Assembly: GCA_946402065.1 (NCBI GenBank)
Contig: CAMIVR010000004.1
Coordinates: 1 to 64,000 of the forward strand
Reading direction: 5' to 3'
From: an uncultured Brevibacillus sp.
GTDB lineage: Bacteria; Bacillota; Bacilli; Brevibacillales; Brevibacillaceae
Length of the DNA stretch: 64,000 nucleotides
Below are positions 49,521 to 58,721 of this stretch, piece by piece. How positions within the stretch are numbered: position 1 is the stretch's first letter; each line of letters starts with the position of its first letter. The notes below the pieces were generated by a model. It searched no databases, was not told the DNA's origin, and saw nothing but the letters and a program-made list of their open reading frames with translations. A program made the position numbers and the translations under genes.

Positions 49521-50736
49521 ACAGCGCTTCTTCCATCCCAACCACCCGAAAACGGCGAAAAGCAACTACTGCCATATCGGATATATTGCCACCCGTCCTG
49601 GTGCGGTGAAGAATGAAGGCATGAATCATGGGTTGTTCGGGAAGCTGCGCCCCGGAAACTTGCAGGAGTTTTCCTCTTGGCAAGAAGTGGCCCGACTGGC
49701 ACGCGACTTATCCCGACAAAAAAAGAACATGTATCGCAGCGTCATTTCATTCAAACGAGATACGGCGCTGGAACTGGGCCTAACCAATCAGAAGGCTTGG
49801 CAACAGTATATTGAACAACATATCTCCACCATCGCCGCCCAAAATCACATTAAAGGAAAGAACCTCTGTTGGGCCGCCGCTGTCCATAATGAGAAGGAGC
49901 ATCCGCATCTTCATGTCGTCTTTTGGGATCGACAACAGGACATCCTGAAAAACTATACCCACCCCGAGATTCCCAATCGCATACGCAGGCAATTGATCAA
50001 AGACACCTTTGCTTACAAGATCAAACAATTTTGCGCTTTGCGGGATCAGTTTAAATCCGGTATTACGGAAATCACCGACCGCATGGTAAGTGAATTCGAG
50101 TTGTATATCAAGAATCTGAACCCGAAATCGTTCAAGGTTTTCTACAAACGCTTTATGAAGGAGGATGAAGATTCCCTGCACCGTCTACCGAAACACCATC
50201 TTTTTCAGCAAAGCCATGCCGCTGCGCTAGCCGAAAAACTGGTTCAACTCCGCGCAAACATGCCGAAAACCGGAAGACTCGCTTATCAACTCCTCCCCCC
50301 TGCTGTGAAATCCATGTTGGATGAACTCGTACAGGAATTGATGAAAACCAATCCCTATCTGGCACAAATGGTTGAGGATTATGTCCAAGTCAAAGTCCAA
50401 ATCGCGATGCTGTATGACACCGATCCGGAACGTATCGCTAACTACTGTGAGAAGTATCTGACCGAGGCGAAAAAGCGAATCGCGAACCGTATTTTGGGAA
50501 CGGTCCGTACGCTGATCAAAATGGAACGGGAAGTAACCATGGAACAAAACCATAGGATACGGCGACAGTACCTGGCCGAGCAGCTTCTGGTTGGCATCCT
50601 TGATATGCTGGAGAGTCTGATCATGAACGGCAATATAGACTACGATGACAAAGCAAAAGCCATGGGCACGGAGTTATCCAAACAAGCCAAAAAGGAATGG
50701 TTTATAAAACATCGGGACAAGGGTTTAGAAAGATAA
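49501..50736 (+). CDS. MobP-type relaxase (MobP3-like)
   Basis: YRSVISFKRDTALELGL.., three-His motif NEKEHPHLHVVFWD; start ATG 49501. Confidence 0.88.
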   Translation: MSILIYKQRFFHPNHPKTAKSNYCHIGYIATRPGAVKNEGMNHGLFGKLRPGNLQEFSSWQEVARLARDLSRQKKNMYRSVISFKRDTALELGLTNQKAWQQYIEQHISTIAAQNHIKGKNLCWAAAVHNEKEHPHLHVVFWDRQQDILKNYTHPEIPNRIRRQLIKDTFAYKIKQFCALRDQFKSGITEITDRMVSEFELYIKNLNPKSFKVFYKRFMKEDEDSLHRLPKHHLFQQSHAAALAEKLVQLRANMPKTGRLAYQLLPPAVKSMLDELVQELMKTNPYLAQMVEDYVQVKVQIAMLYDTDPERIANYCEKYLTEAKKRIANRILGTVRTLIKMEREVTMEQNHRIRRQYLAEQLLVGILDMLESLIMNGNIDYDDKAKAMGTELSKQAKKEWFIKHRDKGLER

Positions 50737-50762
50737 CATCCATCATATTCTTCATCCACTAT

Positions 50763-50805
50763 TGTGGATAAATCTGTGAATAACCGGTGAATATTCTGTG
50801 GATAA
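50763..50805 (-). promoter_or_regulatory. DnaA-box cluster (candidate replication origin)
   Basis: TTATCCACA-type boxes (read on minus): TGTGGATAA 50763-50771, TGTGAATAA 50775-50783, TGTGGATAA 50797-50805, all in the same orientation. Confidence 0.55.
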
Positions 50806-50862
50806 TTACACCCTTTGTTTACGAAATGGCTTTTCATTTTGATTGAAGAAAGGAACGATCTC

Positions 50863-51030
50863 ATGTTATTTACCGAAGGCAAACATCAACAGTACGAACG
50901 AATGATGCGGCAGACTCCGCGAAATCATCCACGTTCAAGGAAAGAAAAAAAGAACTCGGAAACAAAACGTACAGCTCAGCAGGTTCCTCCGAACCATCCC
51001 AAGGAGAGTTGTTCTTATGGAAATCAATGA
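50863..51030 (+). CDS. Small basic ICE protein
   Basis: MLFTEGKHQQYERMMRQTPRNHPRSRKEKKN..; upstream AAAGGA RBS. Confidence 0.5.
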   Translation: MLFTEGKHQQYERMMRQTPRNHPRSRKEKKNSETKRTAQQVPPNHPKESCSYGNQ

Positions 51031-51652
51031 ACGCATGAAAAAAGTATTACAAGTCCAGCTTTCTCATTTGGGCCTGGAATTGAAACCGGAGAATCGTTTT
51101 CCCCTGACTGTGCTCCATGATCATCGCCCGATTGCATACATTCAAGAGGACGGTGCAGTCCATTACCCTGTTGATCGAGACACCACGCCTGCCCGCCGAA
51201 TTCCCGGTGTCATCGCAAAAGTTTGGGAGATGGAGCAGGCTTACCGTCAGGCTCCACATCTGGAACTATCCGGCGTGAACAGTTACAAAAAAATTCTTCA
51301 ATACAACCAACATCTATTGGCTGCCCGGTACGACGGAAACGGCCATTTTCGTTTTGTGACCTGGCAAGTCAATTTCGATCAAACGGGTGTAACGCTGGGC
51401 CACTATTTTTATCGGAATGAATACGAGCAGGCGAAAGAAGATTTTATCCAACGCAGCGGACTGGTGGACGAACGAAAATTATTCAGCAAGGAACAGCTTT
51501 CCATACTCTATTCCAGGTTCCATGATGTCAGTCTGGACTACCCGGAAAAGCAAGAAATTGACCGATTAATACGACAAATTGAGACGATCACCCCAGTTTC
51601 CCAAGCGGTTCAGCAACCTGAACTTGACCCCGAATTGGATAACGAACGCTAA
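51017..51652 (+). CDS. ICE hypothetical protein, paralogous C-terminal domain
   Basis: Shares YFYRNEYEQAKEDFIQRSGLVDERKLFSKEQLSILYSRF with the next gene. Confidence 0.6.
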   Translation: MEINERMKKVLQVQLSHLGLELKPENRFPLTVLHDHRPIAYIQEDGAVHYPVDRDTTPARRIPGVIAKVWEMEQAYRQAPHLELSGVNSYKKILQYNQHLLAARYDGNGHFRFVTWQVNFDQTGVTLGHYFYRNEYEQAKEDFIQRSGLVDERKLFSKEQLSILYSRFHDVSLDYPEKQEIDRLIRQIETITPVSQAVQQPELDPELDNER

Positions 51653-51684
51653 AACAGTTCCGTTTGTCGAAAGGAGATGGCAAT

Positions 51685-52383
51685 TTGAAAAGCAAAACGG
51701 AGTTTTACAAGAAGTTTTTTGAAGCCTTGACCAAACAAGGCTTTGAAGTAAAACGCTCCACCTCTGCCGATTATTTGGCCGATTTGTATTATAAAGACCA
51801 GCTTGTTGCCTTCTACACCCGGATGGACACGATCGAGAAAAACCCATTCGTCACCGTACCGGACCGACTCATGGGCGCGATTCACGATTTGGCCAGACAA
51901 ACGGCGTTGCAAGCTGGAATCTGCGTGGAAAAACCTTATACGGACAAAGACCCAAAAATCGCCAATGGTGTGTATAAGTTAAGCGAATACAACGATGTGA
52001 TCTTGGCTTGCAAGCATCATCCCATGTTTGAGTATGTGTTCTCCACGTATCGCCTTTCCCCGGAAAACGGAACGCCAGTGCAGCGGCAGTATTTTTACAA
52101 TAAAGAAGAAGCGTTGGAAAACTTCGCAGTACGGAGTGGACTCATAGACGAAAAAAAGCTGTTTAGCGAAGAAGAACTGGTCCTGATCCATTCCGAACTG
52201 ATCAAATTCATGATTACACCCAACGATAAAACGGTCGAACAGTTCGAACGAGCAGAAACCATCATTGAACGGATTGAGGAACTTCTGCCGGCATTAAAGG
52301 ATCGGGAAATTCATCTGGAGTTCGAACTGGAGTTTCAACATGAAGATGAACTGCTGGCCGAAGAGATGGAAATCGGAGATTAG
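51685..52383 (+). CDS. ICE hypothetical protein, paralogous C-terminal domain
   Basis: YFYNKEEALENFAVRSGLIDEKKLFSEEELVLIHSEL; TTG start with AAAGGAGATGG RBS. Confidence 0.6.
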   Translation: MKSKTEFYKKFFEALTKQGFEVKRSTSADYLADLYYKDQLVAFYTRMDTIEKNPFVTVPDRLMGAIHDLARQTALQAGICVEKPYTDKDPKIANGVYKLSEYNDVILACKHHPMFEYVFSTYRLSPENGTPVQRQYFYNKEEALENFAVRSGLIDEKKLFSEEELVLIHSELIKFMITPNDKTVEQFERAETIIERIEELLPALKDREIHLEFELEFQHEDELLAEEMEIGD

Positions 52384-52437
52384 TCTTCGTGTTCCTAACC
52401 ACTTTGCTAAAGCAGTCGTTACAAGGAGGGATTTGCC

Positions 52438-53283
52438 TTGGCAAGCGCAAGACCGGAAAGCTCCCTCTGGGGGAACATCATAACCTGCACCGAAATCGCC
52501 CTTCATGTTTATGAAATCGTGGCCGAGTATAAAAGCGGAATCGTCATTCCTACTGAACAAGCAGAAGAGTTGCTAAGTCCGAAAGCCGTTGCGCTTGGCA
52601 ACGAAAAAGACGGGTATTTGCATTACGAGGATGACCAAAAAAGCATGATTCCGGCCTACGAACTGCTGCAAAAAGACCTGATCACAGACCACGATTTTAA
52701 AGAGAAATACGGAACGCCGGAACAATTAGAAAAGGAAGGCCCCTTTTTTGTTCCCGAATATTTCGAAATACTGGAAGAACCACAGACTTCGCCTTGGGGC
52801 GATATTGCCAAGACAACCACGATCCACCATGGGATCGGCTTGATTGAAAGCGAAGGCAAAGCCGCGTTAGCCGTCCATCAAACCATTGGCGATCTTTTCC
52901 TATCTGACATGGCACGGCAGCACGCTGTCACCGATGGAGGCTATTTGTTTTATACCCTAGATGCGAACTGTGCCATCCCCATCTATGAATTGTCCGCTTC
53001 GCATCCGCAAGTGCTGGAATTGATTATCGACGAGGACAGTCTGGTGCATACGCTATGCGAGGATTTCCCCGATTACGTCGATTTTCATAACCGTCATGTC
53101 GACGAGTGGGGATGGATTCAAGACTTTCCTGCCCCCAAAGGGTTATTTTTACAAGCTCAGGTAGACCAGGAAATCGGTCATCCGCTTCGTACCAGCGAAC
53201 AAGTTGCCGAATCTTCCTTATCGTATGGAAGTGAACCGGAGACCGACGACTTTTTTGAGCCAAACGGAGAGTATGAGTTGTGA
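52438..53283 (+). CDS. ICE protein with two copies of a PWG-type (DUF7007-like) domain
   Basis: SLWGNIITCTEIALHVYEI..GYLHYEDDQKSMIPAYEL and SPWGDIAKTTTIHHGIGLI..GYLFYTLDANCAIPIYEL; AAGGAGGG RBS. Confidence 0.6.
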   Translation: MASARPESSLWGNIITCTEIALHVYEIVAEYKSGIVIPTEQAEELLSPKAVALGNEKDGYLHYEDDQKSMIPAYELLQKDLITDHDFKEKYGTPEQLEKEGPFFVPEYFEILEEPQTSPWGDIAKTTTIHHGIGLIESEGKAALAVHQTIGDLFLSDMARQHAVTDGGYLFYTLDANCAIPIYELSASHPQVLELIIDEDSLVHTLCEDFPDYVDFHNRHVDEWGWIQDFPAPKGLFLQAQVDQEIGHPLRTSEQVAESSLSYGSEPETDDFFEPNGEYEL

Positions 53284-53774
53284 AAACCAAGTACAAGGTG
53301 ATCATCTGTTTGTTCCTCTTCGTTGTTGGAGCGTTCTTCAATCTGTTCTTTACCACCGCCTTGCACGGCATCTTATCCGGAAAACCCCATACGCTTGCCT
53401 TCACTCCTTTCGCGGGTTGTATCGCAAGTCTCATTGCCAGCAAACAACATTTGCTGCTTTTTTTATGCTTGCAAGGATTGGTCGGCGTCGTGTCCACGAT
53501 GTTCTTTTTTACGAATCATCGCCCTTACCAAAGTGAACTGGCCCGCATCACGCCGCAAATCGAAACGCCGGTTCCGGTTGGACAGCATCAGCACGGCTCT
53601 TCCAGATGGTTGACGGAACCAGAAAAGCAGTGCGCTTTTGATACGCTCGTACTGGATCTCAAGCATCCGCTGATCCGGGAACTCATCGCGACCGGCTACG
53701 ATCATCTGGAATTTTACCAACGCGGGGAGGAGGAGCAATCTCATGAAGTATCCGGAGAACATTTCAAAGAATGA
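53280..53774 (+). CDS. Membrane-anchoring N-terminal part of split VirD4-like coupling protein
   Basis: Two TM helices and GSSRWLTEPEKQ motif typical of VirD4/TraG N-termini; overlaps the ATPase gene. Confidence 0.6.
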   Translation: MKTKYKVIICLFLFVVGAFFNLFFTTALHGILSGKPHTLAFTPFAGCIASLIASKQHLLLFLCLQGLVGVVSTMFFFTNHRPYQSELARITPQIETPVPVGQHQHGSSRWLTEPEKQCAFDTLVLDLKHPLIRELIATGYDHLEFYQRGEEEQSHEVSGEHFKE

Positions 53775-55335
53775 AGACGGGGCCGCTGCAAAGGAACAGC
53801 CTCTGCCCTTCTCGCAAGGCGGAATCGTGGTAGGCATGAACAAACTGCGCGGGAAAGAACGCATCTATTGCATCCAAGACGATGTGCACACGCTTTGCCT
53901 GGGCGCAACCCGCAGTGGAAAATCGAGAACGGTTGTGCTGCAATCCATCTGTACGCTTGGCCTTGCCGGGGAATCGCTGGTCATTTCTGATCCCAAAGCC
54001 GAATTGTACCACTATACCCACGAATTTTTGCAAAAGTTGAATTATGACGTGTATGCACTGGATTTCCGTACGCCTGAAAAAAGCCATCATTACAATCTGC
54101 TCCAACCGATCATTGATGCTGCCCTTCGCGGTGATCAGGAACAGGCGGAAATGCTGGCTTGGGATATGACCAACGTTCTTGTCGGCAAATCACAGGGAGA
54201 AAAAATCTGGACAAACGGGGAAATGTCCGTCATCGCCGCCACGATTTTAAGTGTGGTGTGGGACAATGCCAAACGGCCGGAATACCAGAACTTGACCAAC
54301 GTCTACTGGTTTTTGGCCGAGATGAACCGTCAAATCGGAAATAAAACGCCAATGCAGGACTATATGAAGCGTCTCCCGCCCACCCATCCTGCCAGAGCCC
54401 TGCTCAGTATTTCCGACATCGCGCCTTCGCGCACCAAGGGAAGCTTCTATACTTCAGCTCTGACGACACTGCGTCTTTTCACGTCCAAATCCATCTATGC
54501 CATTACTCACAAAAGCGACTTTTCGTTAACCGAATTGGGGGAGAAGAAACAGGTGTTGTTTATCATTTTACCGGACGAAAAGACGACCTTCTACCCTGTC
54601 GCTTCCCTCATGGTATCGCAGTTGTATGAGTTACTAACAGCAGAGGCAGATAAACGCGGCGGCAGACTGAAACGGCGCGTGAACTTCATTCTGGACGAAT
54701 TCGGTAACTTTACACCGATTGCCGATTTCACGAACAAGCTGACGGTAGGCGGCGGGCGCGGCATGCGGTTCAATTTGTTCTTGCAAAGTTTTGAACAACT
54801 CAAGGAAAAGTATGATGCTCACGCCGCCAGTACAATCAAATCAAATTGTCAAACCTGGATTTATTTGCAGGCGGATGACCTGGAGACGCTGCGGGAAGTC
54901 AGCGAAAAACTGGGCACGTACACCACTTCCAGTTACCAGCTCTCTGCTTCTAACAGCAAATATTCTACGCCAAGCACATCGCACAGCATGAACCTGATGG
55001 AACGCAAGCTTTTGACCGTAGACGAGGTGCGCCGCGTCGCCCGGCCGTATCAAATTGTCATTTCTCGAAGCCACCCCGCGATGATGTTTTCGCCCGATTT
55101 AAGCGAATGGGCTTTTAACGCCATGCTGGGGTTGGGCGATAAAGAGCATAATCGTCAGGTTCGGGAAGAACGGGAACGAAAGCGGCCAGTTCGGACCGAT
55201 ACGCGAAAGGAGGTGAAACTGTGGAATATCTGGGTTTATTATCAGAAAGACATCGCCAGACAACTGGAAGAGAAAAGACTCCAGGAGGCAACAGGGGGTA
55301 ACGTTTTTTTCGGACCCAATTCGGACATAGAATAG
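53743..55335 (+). CDS. VirD4/TraG-type coupling protein ATPase
   Basis: LCLGATRSGKSRTVVLQSI Walker A; VNFILDEFGNFTPIADF Walker B; GGRGMRFNLFLQSFEQL. Confidence 0.93.
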   Translation: MKYPENISKNEDGAAAKEQPLPFSQGGIVVGMNKLRGKERIYCIQDDVHTLCLGATRSGKSRTVVLQSICTLGLAGESLVISDPKAELYHYTHEFLQKLNYDVYALDFRTPEKSHHYNLLQPIIDAALRGDQEQAEMLAWDMTNVLVGKSQGEKIWTNGEMSVIAATILSVVWDNAKRPEYQNLTNVYWFLAEMNRQIGNKTPMQDYMKRLPPTHPARALLSISDIAPSRTKGSFYTSALTTLRLFTSKSIYAITHKSDFSLTELGEKKQVLFIILPDEKTTFYPVASLMVSQLYELLTAEADKRGGRLKRRVNFILDEFGNFTPIADFTNKLTVGGGRGMRFNLFLQSFEQLKEKYDAHAASTIKSNCQTWIYLQADDLETLREVSEKLGTYTTSSYQLSASNSKYSTPSTSHSMNLMERKLLTVDEVRRVARPYQIVISRSHPAMMFSPDLSEWAFNAMLGLGDKEHNRQVREERERKRPVRTDTRKEVKLWNIWVYYQKDIARQLEEKRLQEATGGNVFFGPNSDIE

Positions 55336-55350
55336 GAGGTCTGCCTTGAA

Positions 55351-55692
55351 ATGAAGAGATGGATACGCAGAGTCATTCGCTACAGCAGAATGGCTCTTTT
55401 TGTGTTGGGCACAAGCTTATGGCTGACCCAACCTGCTAATGCAGCGGATATCCAAAACAGCAAGATTGTAAAGGGAACGGAAAAGCTGATTGGGGATGTC
55501 ACAACCTGGCTGATGATCCTCGCTCCCGTTGTTTCCGGTCTGCTGATCATTTACTTCTGTATTCGGCGTTCTGCAGCGGATGAAATGGATCAGAAGAAAT
55601 GGAACAACCGCATCATCGTTGCCGTTGTTTCCTGTATCGGAGCCGTACTTGGTTCCGCCACACTGAACGTCATTATTGGCTACTACAAGTAA
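55351..55692 (+). CDS. TrbC/VirB2-like pilin
   Basis: Signal peptide, two TM helices, 113 aa, downstream of virD4. Confidence 0.65.
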   Translation: MKRWIRRVIRYSRMALFVLGTSLWLTQPANAADIQNSKIVKGTEKLIGDVTTWLMILAPVVSGLLIIYFCIRRSAADEMDQKKWNNRIIVAVVSCIGAVLGSATLNVIIGYYK

Positions 55693-55700
55693 ACCGAATC

Positions 55701-55722
55701 TGCCCTGATTGGGGCTTTTTTG
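55701..55722 (+). terminator. Weak intra-operon terminator/attenuator
   Basis: GCCC-TGATT-GGGGC-T6 after the pilin gene. Confidence 0.45.
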
Positions 55723-55756
55723 ATGAAATTCACTACATTTTTGGAGGGTAACACAT

Positions 55757-55987
55757 ATGAAAAAGTGGCTGAAAACCGTAAAGAAAAACTCTATGCAACG
55801 TATTTTGCTGGCAAAATCGGTCATCACCGACCGCCGCGGCGAAGGGTTTGTAGATACTGCCGTGAAAATTTTGATGGCTGTCGTCATCGGCGCTTTGGTG
55901 CTTGCGGGCTTGTATCTGCTCTTCAGCGATACGATCCTGCCTACTCTGACAGAACGGATTCGGAACATGTTCAATTACAGGGGATAA
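55757..55987 (+). CDS. DUF6133-like small membrane protein
   Basis: RRGEGFVDTAVKILMAVVIGALVLAGLYLLF. Confidence 0.65.
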   Translation: MKKWLKTVKKNSMQRILLAKSVITDRRGEGFVDTAVKILMAVVIGALVLAGLYLLFSDTILPTLTERIRNMFNYRG

Positions 55988-56053
55988 CGGATTCCCTTTG
56001 GCGGGAACGGCTGACAAGTATAGGCCGTTCCTGTAGAAAGGAGGTTGAGGAAA

Positions 56054-56893
56054 CTGGAAGCCATTTTAGTGGTGCTGATCGTAGCCATCCTGAATGGAGC
56101 CTTGATATACATCGATACATTGCTGAAAGATATTATTCCGATGACCCTGTACGCTGAACGTTCTATGACCGCTCTCTCGGGCGGGAATATCGCGGATTCC
56201 CTGTTCGATATTTTGTTCGGCTTCGGGGTTTCCCTCATCATTTTGAAGTTTTTGAAAAAGGGGTTTGAAATTTATGTGATGTGGTCCGATGGCGATCCTG
56301 ATGAAGAACCGCTATCGCTGCTCACCAATTTTTTCAAAGCGATGGCCGTAGCGATTTGTTTCCCGACAATTTATCTATGGCTGGGCCAGATCGTGGAAGA
56401 GTTAACGGACAAGCTGCTTGTTGCCCTCGGGCAATCGACCAATTACGATTGGAATGCCTGGGTAAGCGGGATTAGCTCGTTGGGATTGGTGACAGCCATT
56501 TTCGGGCTGATCTTCATCATCTGCTATTTCATTCTTTACTTTCAATTTCTCATGCGCGGGTTGGAAATTCTCATTTTGCGCATTGGGGTGCCCCTCGCTT
56601 GCGTTGGACTGTTGGACAACGATAAGGGCGTGTTCAAAGCCTACTCCCAAAAGTTCGCCCAATCGACATTGGCCGTTGTCGTACAAATTACGCTGGCCAA
56701 GCTGGGCGTCGGGTTAATGTTGAATATGCACATCTTTTGGGGTCTTGCCTGCATGGTGCTGGCCATTCGCACGCCGCGCTTCTTGTCCGACTTCCTTATT
56801 ACGACTGGCGGCAATGGGGGAGTCGTCAACAATGTATATCATTCCGTCAGACTGGTCGGTATGGCTCGCAAAATGTTGATGAAAACGGGGTGA
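56054..56893 (+). CDS. TrbL/VirB6-like conjugal transfer membrane protein
   Basis: Multi-TM; conserved position between DUF6133 and small TM genes; SD AAAGGAGG 9 nt before CTG 56054. Confidence 0.7.
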   Translation: MEAILVVLIVAILNGALIYIDTLLKDIIPMTLYAERSMTALSGGNIADSLFDILFGFGVSLIILKFLKKGFEIYVMWSDGDPDEEPLSLLTNFFKAMAVAICFPTIYLWLGQIVEELTDKLLVALGQSTNYDWNAWVSGISSLGLVTAIFGLIFIICYFILYFQFLMRGLEILILRIGVPLACVGLLDNDKGVFKAYSQKFAQSTLAVVVQITLAKLGVGLMLNMHIFWGLACMVLAIRTPRFLSDFLITTGGNGGVVNNVYHSVRLVGMARKMLMKTG

Positions 56894-56899
56894 TGTCCA

Positions 56900-57109
56900 T
56901 TGGTTACGGTGGACGAACTGGCCCAAGCGGTCATTCTGCTGATTCGTCTGGGCTGCGTCGCCCGGTTTATCTATTGCATGGTTCGCCTGTCGGGTGCGGA
57001 TGAGGAGAGCTCGCAGTATAAAAAGAGAACCCGAAACGTGATTCTGTTTTATGTATTGGCCGAAAGCATCTGGCAGATCAAAGATATCGTATTGTTTTAC
57101 TATCAATAG
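56900..57109 (+). CDS. Small conjugation-module membrane protein
   Basis: VDELAQAVILLIRLGCVARFIYCMVRL..; tightly packed in operon. Confidence 0.5.
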   Translation: MVTVDELAQAVILLIRLGCVARFIYCMVRLSGADEESSQYKKRTRNVILFYVLAESIWQIKDIVLFYYQ

Positions 57110-57184
57110 GGCGATGATGTTTGATCACTCAAGCGCCTGAAATGACAGTCGTTTTCTTCATTCCACAAAATCAGGAGGTTTTTC

Positions 57185-57514
57185 ATGGAAGACAATCCTC
57201 AAACCCTTTATATCCCCATGGGCGTAAAATCGGAAACGGAGTTGTTTCCCGGATTCGGTCGAAAACAACTCTTTCAATCGGTAATCGGTTCGCTAGGAGC
57301 TGGCTTTGTCGCTTTGCTGCTTTGGATTTTCGGGAGAAGCGTTTCCTTAACCATAGTCACCTTTCTAATCGGCGTTTCAGCTTCCGTCATGATGACCACG
57401 AAAGATCGCATGAATCTGTCGGTGCTGGACCAAATGAAACAAATGATCCGTTTCGCCAAAGGTCAGAAAAAATATCCGTATATCGCGATGAACGAATGGC
57501 CTGACAAGCCCTAA
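57185..57514 (+). CDS. PrgI/VirB3-like protein
   Basis: YIPMGVKSETELFPGFGRKQLFQSVIGSL with two TM helices. Confidence 0.6.
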   Translation: MEDNPQTLYIPMGVKSETELFPGFGRKQLFQSVIGSLGAGFVALLLWIFGRSVSLTIVTFLIGVSASVMMTTKDRMNLSVLDQMKQMIRFAKGQKKYPYIAMNEWPDKP

Positions 57515-57527
57515 GGAGTTTCAAAAA

Positions 57528-57953
57528 ATGTGGGTAGTAAAAGGTATACTCTTTGCCAGTCTGCTGCTGTGGGCAAGTATTTCCGATATCCGAAAACGGG
57601 AAATCCCGGATATGCTTCCGGCATGCATCTTATTTATCGGTTTGATTCAAGTCTCCCTGCTCCCTGCCCTATTAGGTTTGTTTGTTACCGCTCTTCCCTT
57701 TTTTGCAGCAGCGATTTTATCCCATGGGAGGATCGGCGGCGGAGATATAAAACTGATGGCTGCTTGCGGCTTTGTTTTAGGCGTTTCCGGGGGATTTCTG
57801 CAAACGATCATTGGACTTTCAATGGCTTTGATCGGGTGGTTGTTCCAATCTGCCACTTCCTGTTTCAAAAATAGTCGAAATATAGCGATGCCGCTTGCGC
57901 CGTTTTTGGCTGTAGGCGGCATCGTCGCTTTTTGGATCATTCATAGAGCTTAG
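57528..57953 (+). CDS. A24-type prepilin peptidase (TadV/CpaA-like)
   Basis: SISDIRKREIPD and GRIGGGDIKLMAA catalytic motifs. Confidence 0.85.
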   Translation: MWVVKGILFASLLLWASISDIRKREIPDMLPACILFIGLIQVSLLPALLGLFVTALPFFAAAILSHGRIGGGDIKLMAACGFVLGVSGGFLQTIIGLSMALIGWLFQSATSCFKNSRNIAMPLAPFLAVGGIVAFWIIHRA

Positions 57954-57965
57954 GAGGAATGCAAA

Positions 57966-58721
57966 TTGCAATGGGTTAAGAATCGTACCGTGCTGGGGAT
58001 TGGCTGTATCGTCCTTTCTCTCCTGATTTGTTTTGGGTTAACGCCCCTGTTTCAACAATCCTTGCAGGCACAGACGGAAATCGTCAGAGTCACGCAGGAC
58101 ATCGCAACAGGCGAACAAATCACCAATGAAAAGTTGGAAATCGTCCAGGTTGGGGCATACAACTTGCCGTCCAATGTGCTGACATCGATGGATGCAGTCA
58201 TAGGACAGTATGCCGCTGCTGTGTTACAAAAAGGAGACTATATTCTCTCGACGAAACTATCCGCTGTTCCGCTCGCAGAATTTTTGGACCGTTTGAACGG
58301 AAGTAAGCAAGCGATATCGATCAGTATCAAAAGTTTTGCAGCGGGTCTATCGGGCAAACTGCAATCCGGGGACATTATTACCCTGATCGCTTCCGATTAC
58401 GGGGAAATGAGAACGACGACCATGCCGCCGGAACTGCAATATGTCGAAGTGCTTGCCGTAACGACAAGCAGCGGGGTGGACAAAGAAAAGGCATCCACAC
58501 AAAAAAAATCCGACGATGACAAGCAGCAGTTGCCTTCTACGCTCACGCTGCTGGTACAGCCGATACAAGCGCGACTTCTTGCTGACATAGAGGTCAAAGG
58601 CCAACTCCACGCTGCTCTCGTATATCGGGGAGATCAAACCACTGCTCAAGCTTTTATCGCCAAACAGGATGCTTTTCTCTCCGAAAAGTCTACACCAGAT
58701 AAGGAGGCTGTCCATGAATAA
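57966..58721 (+). CDS. CpaB/RcpC-like SAF-domain protein
   Basis: VTQDIATGEQITNEKLEIVQVGAYNLPSNVLTSMDAVIGQYAAAVLQKGDYI. Confidence 0.85.
   Translation: MQWVKNRTVLGIGCIVLSLLICFGLTPLFQQSLQAQTEIVRVTQDIATGEQITNEKLEIVQVGAYNLPSNVLTSMDAVIGQYAAAVLQKGDYILSTKLSAVPLAEFLDRLNGSKQAISISIKSFAAGLSGKLQSGDIITLIASDYGEMRTTTMPPELQYVEVLAVTTSSGVDKEKASTQKKSDDDKQQLPSTLTLLVQPIQARLLADIEVKGQLHAALVYRGDQTTAQAFIAKQDAFLSEKSTPDKEAVHE

Noticed and set aside
55720-56157. 145-aa plus-strand ORF overlapping the DUF6133 gene
   Set aside because: Different frame from the well-supported DUF6133 and TrbL-like genes; composition is nonsense-like.
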